Source of the DNA: Arcicella lustrica
GTDB lineage: Bacteria; Bacteroidota; Bacteroidia; Cytophagales; Spirosomataceae
Direction of reading: 5' to 3'
Assembly (NCBI RefSeq): GCF_034930985.1
Contig: NZ_JAYGIM010000003.1
Span: forward strand, 372,001 to 436,000
Length of the DNA: 64,000 bases
The notes beneath the pieces are model-generated. The model was not told where the DNA came from and ran no database searches. It saw only the letters and a list, made by a program, of their open reading frames with translations. The position numbers and the translations under genes were made by a program. Positions within the stretch are counted from its first letter, which is position 1. Every line of letters starts with the position of its first letter. Below are positions 50,344-60,064 of this stretch, in pieces.

Positions 50344-50473
50344 AGTTAAAATAAGATAGGGATTTCAGACTCAGTTTCTTGGTAGAATAAAATTAGGCCA
50401 AACCTGATTTATAAAGATAATAGTGATACAAAAACGATGGTTCTTGCATCACTATTATTTGTGATTGATTTCT

Positions 50474-52228
50474 TTACTTCAAACCCAAATCCTCTTGAAT
50501 CGCTGAAACCTTTTGTTTCAATTTAGCAAGAACAGCATCAAAATCTTCTGCTTTTTCTAATGGTTCATTGACAGAAACATAGAATTTAATCTTAGGTTCA
50601 GTTCCTGATGGACGAGCAGATACTTTCGTTCCATCTGCTAAAACCAATTGAATTACATTGGAAGCTTCCATTCCTAATCCTGTTGGAATGCTTGTAATTA
50701 CTCCAGATTTTAAATCTGTTGAAGTTAAGTTCGTATAGTCAATTACTGTTACTGGTTCTGAACCTGCCACTGTTGCCGGAACATTACTGCGTAAATCAGC
50801 CATCATTTTCTGAATTTCTTCTGCGCCAGCCTTTCCTTTTTTCGTTAATGAAATCAAGCCTTCGTAATAGAAATTATTTTCCATATACATACTCGTCAAG
50901 AAATCGAATAATGATTTTCCATTATCTTTAGCATAAGCCGTCAATTCAGCAATCATTGCACAAGAAGCAACAGCATCTTTATCACGAACAGCATCACCAA
51001 TTAAATAACCATACGATTCTTCGCCTCCACCGATAAACTTCTCTTTTCCTTCTAATTCACGAATTACCGCAGCGATAAATTTAAAGCCAGTTAAAGTATT
51101 ATAACATTTAACGCCTTGTGTTTCACACATTTTATCAATGATATTCGTCGTAACAATGGTTTTTGCGATGAACTCCTTTCCTGTCAATTTCCCTGCCTTT
51201 TTCCAAGCATCTAACAAGTAATAAATAATCAAACTTGCCATTTGGTTACCGTTCAAAAGTACCCATTCGCCCGCTGGATTTTTAACTGCTGCTCCTACTC
51301 TATCCGCATCTGGGTCAGTAGCAATTACCAAATCTGCATCAATTTCTTTTGCCAAATTCATGGCTAAAGTCATCGCTTCTGTTTCTTCTGGATTTGGATA
51401 AACCACTGTTGGGAAATCTCCATTTGGCTCTGCTTGTGCTTCAACGATGTTTACATCTTCAAAACCTAATAATTTTAACGCTTTTGGTACAAGTGTAATA
51501 CCTGTTCCATGAATTGAAGAATAAACGATTTTTAAATCTTTCTGACGAGTAATTACTGCTGGATTTATTGAATTTACTTGAATTGTTTTCAAGTATTCAG
51601 CATCAATTTCTTCGCCAATTGAAGTAATCAAATCTGGATTTCCTGTAAAATTGATTTCATCTACCGATTGAATTTTGTTTACTTCTGCTACGATATTTTT
51701 ATCGTGCGGAGCAACTACTTGTGAACCATCGTTCCAATAAGCTTTATAGCCATTGTATTCACGTGGGTTGTGCGAAGCCGTAATTACTAAACCAGCATTA
51801 CATCCTAAATGTCTAACAGCAAAAGATAATTCAGGCGTTGGGCGCAATTCTTTAAATAAATAAACCTTGATGCCATTCGCCGAAAAAATATCTGCAGCTA
51901 CTTTCGCAAAGTATGAAGCATTATTTCTTGAATCGTGAGCAATCGCTACGCTAATACTTTCGCCAGTGAAATTAGCTTTCAAATAATTGGCAAAACCCTG
52001 TGTGGCAGAGCCAACCGTGTATTTATTCATACGGTTTGAACCAACACCCATTTCACCACGCATTCCACCCGTTCCAAACTCTAAGTCTTTATAGAAAGAA
52101 TCTGTCAATTCTGTTTCTTTTCCTTCATCTAAAAGTTGTTGGATTTTGGCTTTTGTGTCAGCATCATAGTTTCCCGAAAGCCACAAGTTGATTTTTTCTT
52201 GGGTAAGTGCGTCTAAGCTAGCAATCAT
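50474..52228 (-). CDS. Phosphoglucomutase/phosphomannomutase-type phosphosugar mutase
   Basis: A 584-residue alpha-D-phosphohexomutase, the long PGM2-like type. The N-terminal GTGGMRGEMGVGSNRMN segment, the phosphoserine loop ITASHNPREYNGYKAYW, the metal-binding TDPDADRVGAA, the sugar-binding GGEESYGYL and the C-terminal phosphate-binding RPSGTEPKIKFY are all present. It interconverts sugar 1- and 6-phosphates and feeds mannose or glucose into metabolism or cell-wall synthesis. Specificity cannot be read from sequence. A possible -7 box, TATATTTG, lies at 52270-52277 on the minus strand. Confidence 0.93.
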   Translation of the reverse strand: MIASLDALTQEKINLWLSGNYDADTKAKIQQLLDEGKETELTDSFYKDLEFGTGGMRGEMGVGSNRMNKYTVGSATQGFANYLKANFTGESISVAIAHDSRNNASYFAKVAADIFSANGIKVYLFKELRPTPELSFAVRHLGCNAGLVITASHNPREYNGYKAYWNDGSQVVAPHDKNIVAEVNKIQSVDEINFTGNPDLITSIGEEIDAEYLKTIQVNSINPAVITRQKDLKIVYSSIHGTGITLVPKALKLLGFEDVNIVEAQAEPNGDFPTVVYPNPEETEAMTLAMNLAKEIDADLVIATDPDADRVGAAVKNPAGEWVLLNGNQMASLIIYYLLDAWKKAGKLTGKEFIAKTIVTTNIIDKMCETQGVKCYNTLTGFKFIAAVIRELEGKEKFIGGGEESYGYLIGDAVRDKDAVASCAMIAELTAYAKDNGKSLFDFLTSMYMENNFYYEGLISLTKKGKAGAEEIQKMMADLRSNVPATVAGSEPVTVIDYTNLTSTDLKSGVITSIPTGLGMEASNVIQLVLADGTKVSARPSGTEPKIKFYVSVNEPLEKAEDFDAVLAKLKQKVSAIQEDLGLK

Positions 52229-52269
52229 AGTATTATTTGTTAAGTTAAAGTCTGAGATTTTTCGACCAA

Positions 52270-52277
52270 CAAATATA
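52270..52277 (-). promoter_or_regulatory. Possible -7 box for the phosphosugar mutase gene
   Basis: On the minus strand TATATTTG matches TAnnTTTG and lies 42 bp before the start codon. It is the same octamer as in the ilv promoter. I could not place a -33 element. Confidence 0.35.
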
Positions 52278-52413
52278 AAAATTATTTGTTGTATTGAATA
52301 CTGTTCTATGCCTTTAGTGAATAGTGATTTATTGAGCGGTACTTTTTAGCAATTAGCTAATAAAATAATGTATTTTATTAGCTTTTGTATAGTAAAATAT
52401 TACCAACAAATGC

Positions 52414-52421
52414 TATCTTTG
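52414..52421 (+). promoter_or_regulatory. -7 box for the second susC gene
   Basis: TATCTTTG, an ideal TAnnTTTG box, would start transcription near 52428 and give a leader of about 120 nt. The rest of the 321-bp divergent gap (52229-52549) shows no gene. Confidence 0.5.
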
Positions 52422-52549
52422 AAATACCTAAAGTATCAATATTTGTTTACTTATTGTTAATTTTCAAGAATAAATTTTGCGACTTAGTAAAACCTAGTTT
52501 ATCAAGCAATTCTAACTAAACATTCAAATTAAACAACAAAATCAACAAC

Positions 52550-55500
52550 ATGAACAGAAAATTACTAATGATTTTTGTGCTGATGCTGACTTTAACGCTG
52601 AAAATGGCGGCTCAGGACAGAATTGTCTCAGGAAAAGTAACCTCCTCTGAGGATGGAGCAGTACTTGCTGGTGTGAGTGTTTCGGTGAAAGGTACATCCA
52701 AAGGAACAACTTCTGCAGCCGATGGTTCGTATAAAATTAGTGTTCCAAATAATGCAACATTAACCTTTGGTTTTGTTGGCTTTATTAAACAAGATATTGC
52801 TGTTGGAACAAAAACCATTATCAATGTTGCTTTAGTAAATGATGTAACTGACATCGAAGAAGTAGTTGTAGTTGGATATGGAACAACCAAAAAACAAAAC
52901 CTTACGGCTTCTCAAGCCAATATTTCAGGGAAAGCTTTAGAAGGGAAAGCTGGAGGTTCAACATTTGATAATCTTTTGCAAGGCAAAGCAGCTGGATTAC
53001 AAATTACTTCAGTGAATGGTCGTCCTTCAGGACAAAACTTTATCCGTATTCGTGGAGAAGGTTCATTAACGGCTGGTTCACAACCATTAGTTGTAATTGA
53101 CGGTGTGCCAGTTGCCAATAGTGAAGCGCAAGGTGGCATCAATATTTTAAATACGATTAATCCAAACGAAATTGAAGATGTTCAAGTATTGAAAGATGCT
53201 TCTTCAGCAGCAATTTATGGTTCAAGAGGTGCCAATGGGGTAATTCTTGTTACTACCAAACAAGGGAAAAAAGGGTTACCAAAAATTACTTATTCTTTCC
53301 AAGCAGGATACTCAGAAAAAACACCTGACAATTTCAAAATGATGACTTTTGAAGAAAAGCTTCGTTATGAAAAAGACTTGGGTTATACCAATGGATATTT
53401 TCTGGATGATGTTACAACGATGACTGATGCAGAGTATCAAGCAGAAGTAACAAGATTGTCTGCTGGTAAAACAGATTGGTTCAAAACACTTTTACAGAAA
53501 GGTCAGTTAAGAACACATCGTTTGGGTATTAGTGGAGCTAATGATGCCTTTTCGTATAACATCGGCTTACAAACTTCTAAAGTTGGTGGTTTGGTAAACG
53601 GTTCTAACTCTGATTTGAACACTGGAAGAATCAATTTGGAATATCGTGCTTCAAAATGGTTAAAAACTGGTTCTAATTTACAGTTTTCTGTTATTCAAAC
53701 GAATGAGCAAAGAGATCGTTACAACGTTCAAAACCCATTTTATGCCATTTATGCTTACAATGCTTATGAACCAGAATTTAATGATGATGGAACTTACAAC
53801 CTTACAGCCAACGGTTTCAGTATCTCGGAAGCAATCTTAAACAATACAGAAAAGCAAAATATTGTGAATGGATTAGGAAGCTTTTTTGTAGCATTAACTC
53901 CTATTAAAGATTTAGAAGTACGTTCTCAGATTGGTCTTACTTATACTGATTATGCAAGAGAATATTATATCAAGCCTAATTCAATATTAGACCAATACGT
54001 TGGTGACCCAGCCGCAAGAGGTTCAAAAACAGATAATGGTTTTCAAAACTTCAACTATGTATTTACCAATACTGCTACGTATTTTAAATCAATTGATGAC
54101 ACTCATAACTTCAAAATATTAGGAGGTATAGAATTTACCAGAGATAGAATAAAAACTTATACATTGTCATCTAAAGGCTTTCCATCAGATAAAGTAAGTA
54201 CACAAGATAACTCATCAACTCCAACGGGTGCATCTACTGGTAAATCAGATTGGGCATTATATTCATTATTTGGTCGTATCAATTATGATTTTAATCAAAA
54301 ATACTTCCTTGATTTATCTGTTCGTCGTGATGGTTCTTCTCGTTTCGGGATAAACAATCGTTATGGTCTATTTGGTGCTGCTAGTGCTGGCTGGCATTTA
54401 GATAAAGAATCATTCATACAAGACTTAACCTTTATCAATTCATTAAAACTTAGAGCTAGTTATGGTTTAACAGGTAACGACCGTATCGGTAATTATACTT
54501 CATTAGGTTTATATCGTTACAATAGTTATGGCTTGACTTCAGCTACTTTCCCTTCACAGGTACAAAACCCTGATTTAACTTGGGAAAAACTAGCAGCTAC
54601 TGATATTGGTGTTGACTTCTCGGTATTGAATAATCGTCTTTATGGTACAGTGGATTGGTACAACAAAAACAATTCATCATTATTATATGATCGCCCTCTA
54701 TCGTCAACAACTGGTTTTCAATCAAGAACTGAAAATGTAGGAGCTGTACAAAACAGAGGTTTAGAGTTTACGCTTGGCTATAAAATTCTCAATACAAAAG
54801 ACTTGAAATGGGATGTAAATGTGAACTATTCTATCAATAAAAATAAGGTTACAGCCCTTACTGAAGATGGAATTAACCGTCCGGGAGGTCTTAGTAAACT
54901 TCAAATCGGACAACCTATTGATGTTTATTTTATGACTCGCTATGCAGGAGTAAATTCTCAAACGGGTGCTCAACAATTCTATAATATCAATGGTGAAATC
55001 GTTGAAAATTATAGCCCAAGCGATGCAGTAGTATTAGAAGGAAAATCACGTTTGGCAACTCGTTTTGGTAATTTCCATACAGATATTAGTTATAAAGGCT
55101 TTTCTTTAGGGGCTGATTTATATTACTCTGGTGGTAATTATATCTTTAACTCATTGTGGAATGACTTGACCTCTGATGGTGAATACATTTATAATAACCA
55201 AGCTGCAGATGCTTTGAATTATTGGAAAAAAGCTGGTGATACTGGTGTACTTCCTGAACCAACTGGAATCAGTTACACTACAGACCGTTATTTACAAAAA
55301 GGAGATTTTATTCGTTTAAGAAATGTTACTTTAGGTTATACAATTCCTACAGGTATTACAAAAAAAGCAAAAATTCAATCTGTAAGAATTTATGCGCAGG
55401 CTCAAAACTGGTGGTATCACGCATTTGAAGCTAAAGGTGACCCTGAAATTGGTTTCGGACAAGCAGAAAGTACAGGTGGACAAACACAAGGTTTATTCCG

Positions 55501-55558
55501 TGGATATAGCTATCCTGTTGCTCGTCAATTAACATTCGGTATTGATTTAACCTTCTAA
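52550..55558 (+). CDS. SusC/RagA-type TonB-dependent receptor
   Basis: A 1002-residue outer-membrane importer with a signal peptide (MNRKLLMIFVLMLTLTLKMA), a CarboxypepD_reg-like domain (SGKVTSSEDGAVLAGVSVSV, about 27-110), a plug (EEVVVVGYGTTKKQN, then LVVIDGVPVANSEA) and the beta-barrel ending in FGIDLTF. Unlike the first SusC it has no STN domain and no adjacent sigma/FecR genes, so its regulation must differ. It is followed by a SusD gene (27-bp gap) and a T9SS-secreted protease gene, which hints at peptide or glycopeptide uptake (RagA-like) rather than glycan uptake. Confidence 0.94.
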   Translation: MNRKLLMIFVLMLTLTLKMAAQDRIVSGKVTSSEDGAVLAGVSVSVKGTSKGTTSAADGSYKISVPNNATLTFGFVGFIKQDIAVGTKTIINVALVNDVTDIEEVVVVGYGTTKKQNLTASQANISGKALEGKAGGSTFDNLLQGKAAGLQITSVNGRPSGQNFIRIRGEGSLTAGSQPLVVIDGVPVANSEAQGGINILNTINPNEIEDVQVLKDASSAAIYGSRGANGVILVTTKQGKKGLPKITYSFQAGYSEKTPDNFKMMTFEEKLRYEKDLGYTNGYFLDDVTTMTDAEYQAEVTRLSAGKTDWFKTLLQKGQLRTHRLGISGANDAFSYNIGLQTSKVGGLVNGSNSDLNTGRINLEYRASKWLKTGSNLQFSVIQTNEQRDRYNVQNPFYAIYAYNAYEPEFNDDGTYNLTANGFSISEAILNNTEKQNIVNGLGSFFVALTPIKDLEVRSQIGLTYTDYAREYYIKPNSILDQYVGDPAARGSKTDNGFQNFNYVFTNTATYFKSIDDTHNFKILGGIEFTRDRIKTYTLSSKGFPSDKVSTQDNSSTPTGASTGKSDWALYSLFGRINYDFNQKYFLDLSVRRDGSSRFGINNRYGLFGAASAGWHLDKESFIQDLTFINSLKLRASYGLTGNDRIGNYTSLGLYRYNSYGLTSATFPSQVQNPDLTWEKLAATDIGVDFSVLNNRLYGTVDWYNKNNSSLLYDRPLSSTTGFQSRTENVGAVQNRGLEFTLGYKILNTKDLKWDVNVNYSINKNKVTALTEDGINRPGGLSKLQIGQPIDVYFMTRYAGVNSQTGAQQFYNINGEIVENYSPSDAVVLEGKSRLATRFGNFHTDISYKGFSLGADLYYSGGNYIFNSLWNDLTSDGEYIYNNQAADALNYWKKAGDTGVLPEPTGISYTTDRYLQKGDFIRLRNVTLGYTIPTGITKKAKIQSVRIYAQAQNWWYHAFEAKGDPEIGFGQAESTGGQTQGLFRGYSYPVARQLTFGIDLTF

Positions 55559-55585
55559 ATTCATCCATAAATAGACTTTCAAAAT

Positions 55586-57028
55586 ATGAAAAAATATATT
55601 TTAACTCTTGGCATTTTTACTCTGATAGGAGTAACAAGTTGTAGTGAAAAAGAACTTGAATTAACGCCCTACAACTCAGTAACGGATTCACAAGCATTTG
55701 AAACACAAACAGATTTTGATAATGCTGCACGAGGTATGTATGCTCGTAATGTTGGTGGTTTATCAGGTTTATCGGGTGGTTCATATTATGCTGGTTCATC
55801 CATTAGTCTTCCAGATATTATGTCTGATAATGCTATCATGAGCCGAACAGGTCGTTTATCAAATCGCTTTTTTCATGAATGGCGTTATAATGGCGACATC
55901 GCTTGGGATTTATGGACACAAGCATACTCTTCTATTCGTAGAGCCAATGGAATCCTTGTTAACATCAATAAATTGCCAGATGGAGCTGCCAAAAATAACT
56001 TTAAAGGCGAAGCATTAGCAGTAAGAGCGCTTGCTCATTTTGACATGGTTAAATTGTACGGAAAAGCCTTTACACAAGCAAGTGATGCTGATTTAGGTGT
56101 TCCTTTCGTTACAAGTATCGACCCAACTGCCAGACCATCTCGTGAAACCGTGAAATCTAATTATGCAAAAATTGAAGCAGATTTAGTAGAAGCAGCAAGC
56201 CTAATCGGTAGTGGGAATGGTATTTATCGTTTCAACAAAGCCGCAGTTTATGGCTTACTTTCACGCTTGTATTTGTATGAAGCTCAATGGCAAAAAGCTG
56301 CCGATGCTGCTACACAGTCTTTAGCGTTAAGTTCAAGTCCGGGTTCAATTGCCAATTTCTCAAGCATTTGGAAAGATGCAAGTAACGACGGAGTATTATT
56401 GAAACTACAAATTGTTGATAAAGACGCTGTATCGCCCGGTGTTGAATATAGCCAAAGTTCAGCATCAGGAGTACGTTCTGAATATGTTGTTGACTTTGAC
56501 CTTTTTAGATTATACAAAGACAATGATATTCGTAAAACGGCATATATCGGTTCAAGTACTTTTGGTGGATTCAGATATAACAATATCATCAAATATTTCG
56601 GACGTACTACTGGTAATGCAAACGTAGTTGACCCTAAGGTAATCAGAGTAGCAGAAGTATTATTGAATCGTGCAGAAGCTTTGGCACAATTGAACAAAGA
56701 TGCTGACGCACTTAAAGATTTGAATGCTTTGAGAGCAAGCCGTTACATAGGTTTTGTAGCTGCTGACAACCAAGAAGGTGGTACTGCTTTGAAAACTGAA
56801 ATTGATTTGCAAAGACGTCTTGAATTAGCTTTTGAAGGACATCGTTTCTTTGACATTAAACGTAAAGGATTGTCTATTGCTCGTTCAAATTGGGGAGATA
56901 GATACGACGGAACAGGAACAACTTATGGTTTCAAAAGCTTAACGGTTGGTGATGCTAGATTCCAGTTACCTATTCCAACTAATGAAATTCGTACAAATGC
57001 CAATGTTAAACAAAACCCTGGTTATTAG
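55586..57028 (+). CDS. SusD/RagB-family lipoprotein
   Basis: A 480-residue surface lipoprotein with lipobox-like LIGVTSC (lipid cysteine near 19). SusD features are the helical segments RRANGILVNINKLPDGAAKN, the NNFKGEALAVRALAHFDMVK stretch, AVYGLLSRLYLYEAQW, the RRLELAFEGHRFFDIKRKG block and the closing RFQLPIPTNEIRTNANVKQN segment. It partners the SusC encoded 27 bp upstream and would close over the bound substrate. A strong terminator follows, separating it from the protease gene. Confidence 0.94.
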   Translation: MKKYILTLGIFTLIGVTSCSEKELELTPYNSVTDSQAFETQTDFDNAARGMYARNVGGLSGLSGGSYYAGSSISLPDIMSDNAIMSRTGRLSNRFFHEWRYNGDIAWDLWTQAYSSIRRANGILVNINKLPDGAAKNNFKGEALAVRALAHFDMVKLYGKAFTQASDADLGVPFVTSIDPTARPSRETVKSNYAKIEADLVEAASLIGSGNGIYRFNKAAVYGLLSRLYLYEAQWQKAADAATQSLALSSSPGSIANFSSIWKDASNDGVLLKLQIVDKDAVSPGVEYSQSSASGVRSEYVVDFDLFRLYKDNDIRKTAYIGSSTFGGFRYNNIIKYFGRTTGNANVVDPKVIRVAEVLLNRAEALAQLNKDADALKDLNALRASRYIGFVAADNQEGGTALKTEIDLQRRLELAFEGHRFFDIKRKGLSIARSNWGDRYDGTGTTYGFKSLTVGDARFQLPIPTNEIRTNANVKQNPGY

Positions 57029-57047
57029 TATTTAAAATAAATTTATG

Positions 57048-57086
57048 AAAAAGGCTTTCTTGATATAAAAAGAAAGCCTTTTTTTT
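57048..57086 (+). terminator. Rho-independent terminator of the second susCD operon
   Basis: A 13-bp perfect stem AAAAAGGCTTTCT / AGAAAGCCTTTTT with a 10-nt loop and a long T run, 20 bp after the susD stop. Confidence 0.92.
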
Positions 57087-57219
57087 CGTTTACATAATGC
57101 TTGCTCCTTGATTAATTATCGTTTCTAAATCCTTTATTAATTTCTATCAAAAATAGTTATTATCTTGTGTAGCAAACACTTCAATTTCTATTTAATAAGT
57201 CTCCTAAAAACATTTGAAT

Positions 57220-59850
57220 ATGAAAAAAATATTACTTTTTACTTTCTTTATAATGGGAAGCATTGGGGCTTTCTCTCAAAAAATCAAAATTGAGTCTATT
57301 CCCGGTACTCAAATTGTTGATTATGCCCAAACTCCTGAGCAAGCCAAAGAACGTGTTTTCCCAATGGGCTATACAGAGATGATGAAAGCTAAATTAGAAG
57401 CTGACAAAAAACTCGCTGCCAATACTCGTAAATCATCAAGCCAAGCGTCAAACTTCCAAGTGTTTTATGAACAAGGTTCAAATTTATCTACAGAAGTAAA
57501 AGCCATATTCGAAAAAGCGGCAGCTACTTGGGCAAATGCTTTAAATTCAGACGTCCCTATTAAAATATTAGTACGTTGGAGAAGTCTTGCCACTGGTGTT
57601 TTAGGTTCAGCTGGTGCTTCTACATATTATCGTAATTTCCCCGGAGCGGCTAAAGCAGGCACTTGGTATCCAATTGCACTTGCTGAAAAAATGGCTAGAA
57701 AAGATTTGAACGGAGAAGACCAAGCTGATATCGTTGCTACTTTTAATTCTGACCGTACAGACTGGTACACTGGCGAATCAACACCAACTCGTTTACAGTA
57801 TGACCTTTATTCAATTGTATTACATGAGTTTGGACATGGACTTGGTTTTATTGGTACTTTCGGGGCAAATGAAACAGTCGCAGGTTGGGGAAGTGGTAGC
57901 TTTGTAGGTTCAGCAGGTATTTTTGATAATTTTATAGTAAACAGTACGGGAGTATCTTTAATTGACTCTACTACGATTGACAACTTTTCGGAAGCTCTTC
58001 GTAAGGAAATTACTGGTGGAAAATTGTTCTTGAATAGCCCATCTGCAACAAAAGCAAATGCTAATAAGCAAGCCAAACTGTATGCCCCAACAACCTATAG
58101 TGCGGGTTCAAGTATTTATCATGTTGACCAAGCTACCTATCGTATCGGCGACCCAAATGCTTTGATGACTCCATCCATTGCTGCTGGAGAGTTAACTCGT
58201 GACCTTGGACCAATTATATTAAACTTTTTTGCTGATATGGGCTGGGTTAGTAGTTCTATTACTCATGACGCTTTCACTGATAATGAAGATACTAATAAAG
58301 ATTACGTTTTTACGGCTAAAGTGTTCGGAGATACTGCTATCAAAGATGGTTCTGTAAAACTTTACATGACTACCTCTAACCTCATTGCTGATGCCAAAGA
58401 AGTACCTTTAACAAAAAGTGGTAATCAGTACTCATATACACTTCCAAAGTCAACAGATAGAAGACAAATTAGTTATTATTGGCAAGGAGAAGATTTAGCT
58501 GGTAGAAAATTAGCGACACCAGCAGAAGCACCATTGAGTACCAAAGGCTTTACTAATTTCTATCGCTTTACTATCGGTGCCGATACTGTAAAACCAGTCA
58601 TTGCTTATACCAACAATATTTACTCTATTTATACAACCGATACTGAAGTAAAATTACCACAAGGACAAGCCTTTGATAACATCGGGATTGATAGTGCTTA
58701 TGTAGAATATTATATCAATGATGTAAAGCAAGCGCCAATCTTATTGACTTATACAACGGCTGATAGAACCATTACTTTTGATGGTAGCTTTAAATTTACG
58801 GCAGCCCAATTCAAAGGAAATGATGTTGTAAAATATCGTATCGTCGTGAAAGATAAAGCGAAAGCCCATAATACTAGGTTCTCTCCAGAAACTGGTTTTT
58901 ATGAATTTAAAGTATTGAAATTATTTCCAGCAGTGAATACCTACAATAATAATTTTGATACTTCGCCTGCTGCTCCAGAAGATTTTTATTTGAAAGGATT
59001 TACCTTTTCGAAACCAACTAACTTTACCAGTATTGCTTTAAATTCAGACCATCCTTATAAAAATGGTTCTGAAGAAGTATTTGAATCTGATGGAAATCTT
59101 TTCTCAAATTATATTGCTCAATTATTAAGACCAATTACTTTGAGAAGTGATACGGCTAAAATCTATTTTGATGAGGTAGTTTTAGTAGAAACAGGTGCTG
59201 ATGGTTCAGTTTTTCCAGATAGAGATTTCTTCGATTATGTTGTTGTTGAAGGTTCTAAAGACGGTGGTAAAACTTGGCAGTGGTTTCAAGCTGGATGGGA
59301 TTCTAACGATGACCCTGAATGGGCTAAAGCTTGGACAAGCTTAAATGTTGATAAAGACCAAAACTCAAAAACAGTTGGTAATCCTAATCTTTTCAGAAAA
59401 AGAGAAATTGATATGCTAAGTTCTGGTGATTTTAAAGCAGGTGATAATGTTTTAGTTCGTTTCAGACTTTTAGCTGACCCTTTAGCACATGGTTGGGGCT
59501 GGACTGTGGATAATTTAAATATTCAAGGGCCATCTGGCAAGCCTGTTACGCCAACAAATCCAACCGTTTTAGGTAACGAAACAAGTAATGATATTGAAAT
59601 AGCGATTTCGCCAAATCCATCAACTACTGGCGAATACAAAATAAAAGCAAGCTTTGCGAAAGCTACTAAAAATGTAACTATCAATGTCGTAAATATCTTT
59701 GGATTATCTGTTTTCAACGAGCAACATAACAACTCAGGAAACGAATTCAACCATATTATTAACCTTGGTGGTGTTTCAAATGGTACTTATTTATTGAAAC
59801 TTCAAACTGAAAATGGAGTAATCAATAAAAAGATAATTTTAGCGAAATAA
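57220..59850 (+). CDS. T9SS-secreted zinc metalloprotease-like protein
   Basis: An 876-residue exported protein. The ATG at 57220 starts a standard signal peptide (MKKILLFTFFIMGSIGAFSQ); an in-frame TTG two codons earlier is ignored. The catalytic part has HEFGHGLGFIG with zinc ligands H202 and H206 and glutamate E203. The third histidine of the usual HExxHxxGxxH metzincin motif is replaced by glycine, so the third ligand must lie elsewhere or activity may be altered. Beta-sandwich segments follow. The last 80 residues (AISPNPSTTGEYKIKASFAK onward, ending VINKKIILAK) are a type A T9SS sorting domain, which exports the protein through the outer membrane. Confidence 0.85.
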   Translation: MKKILLFTFFIMGSIGAFSQKIKIESIPGTQIVDYAQTPEQAKERVFPMGYTEMMKAKLEADKKLAANTRKSSSQASNFQVFYEQGSNLSTEVKAIFEKAAATWANALNSDVPIKILVRWRSLATGVLGSAGASTYYRNFPGAAKAGTWYPIALAEKMARKDLNGEDQADIVATFNSDRTDWYTGESTPTRLQYDLYSIVLHEFGHGLGFIGTFGANETVAGWGSGSFVGSAGIFDNFIVNSTGVSLIDSTTIDNFSEALRKEITGGKLFLNSPSATKANANKQAKLYAPTTYSAGSSIYHVDQATYRIGDPNALMTPSIAAGELTRDLGPIILNFFADMGWVSSSITHDAFTDNEDTNKDYVFTAKVFGDTAIKDGSVKLYMTTSNLIADAKEVPLTKSGNQYSYTLPKSTDRRQISYYWQGEDLAGRKLATPAEAPLSTKGFTNFYRFTIGADTVKPVIAYTNNIYSIYTTDTEVKLPQGQAFDNIGIDSAYVEYYINDVKQAPILLTYTTADRTITFDGSFKFTAAQFKGNDVVKYRIVVKDKAKAHNTRFSPETGFYEFKVLKLFPAVNTYNNNFDTSPAAPEDFYLKGFTFSKPTNFTSIALNSDHPYKNGSEEVFESDGNLFSNYIAQLLRPITLRSDTAKIYFDEVVLVETGADGSVFPDRDFFDYVVVEGSKDGGKTWQWFQAGWDSNDDPEWAKAWTSLNVDKDQNSKTVGNPNLFRKREIDMLSSGDFKAGDNVLVRFRLLADPLAHGWGWTVDNLNIQGPSGKPVTPTNPTVLGNETSNDIEIAISPNPSTTGEYKIKASFAKATKNVTINVVNIFGLSVFNEQHNNSGNEFNHIINLGGVSNGTYLLKLQTENGVINKKIILAK

Positions 59851-59867
59851 TCATTTTGAGTGAATTT

Positions 59868-59906
59868 AAACGAGCCTTTTTGTCTATTCAATCAGGCTCG
59901 TTTTTG
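59868..59906 (+). terminator. Rho-independent terminator of the protease gene
   Basis: A 10-bp stem AAACGAGCCT / AGGCTCGTTT with a 16-nt loop and a T run, 18 bp after the stop codon. Confidence 0.82.
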
Positions 59907-59959
59907 TTGTGACTCATACAATTTTTCACAAAAATGTTATAAGTCGAATAGCAATACCT

Positions 59960-59967
59960 TATCTTTG
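59960..59967 (+). promoter_or_regulatory. -7 box for accD
   Basis: TATCTTTG followed by CGA, a very typical Bacteroidota -7 box. It gives a leader of about 90 nt before accD. The -33 element is not clear. Confidence 0.5.
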
Positions 59968-60064
59968 CGAAGATTTTTCGCTTCCTAGCAGTGAACTAAC
60001 CACACTAATAAATTGGAACAAAAGGCTTTCAATCATTAACATTTGAATTTAGAAATCATAAAAT

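Noticed and set aside
56284..56697. 137-codon minus-strand ORF opposite the second susD
   Set aside because: It is antisense to a clear SusD reading frame.
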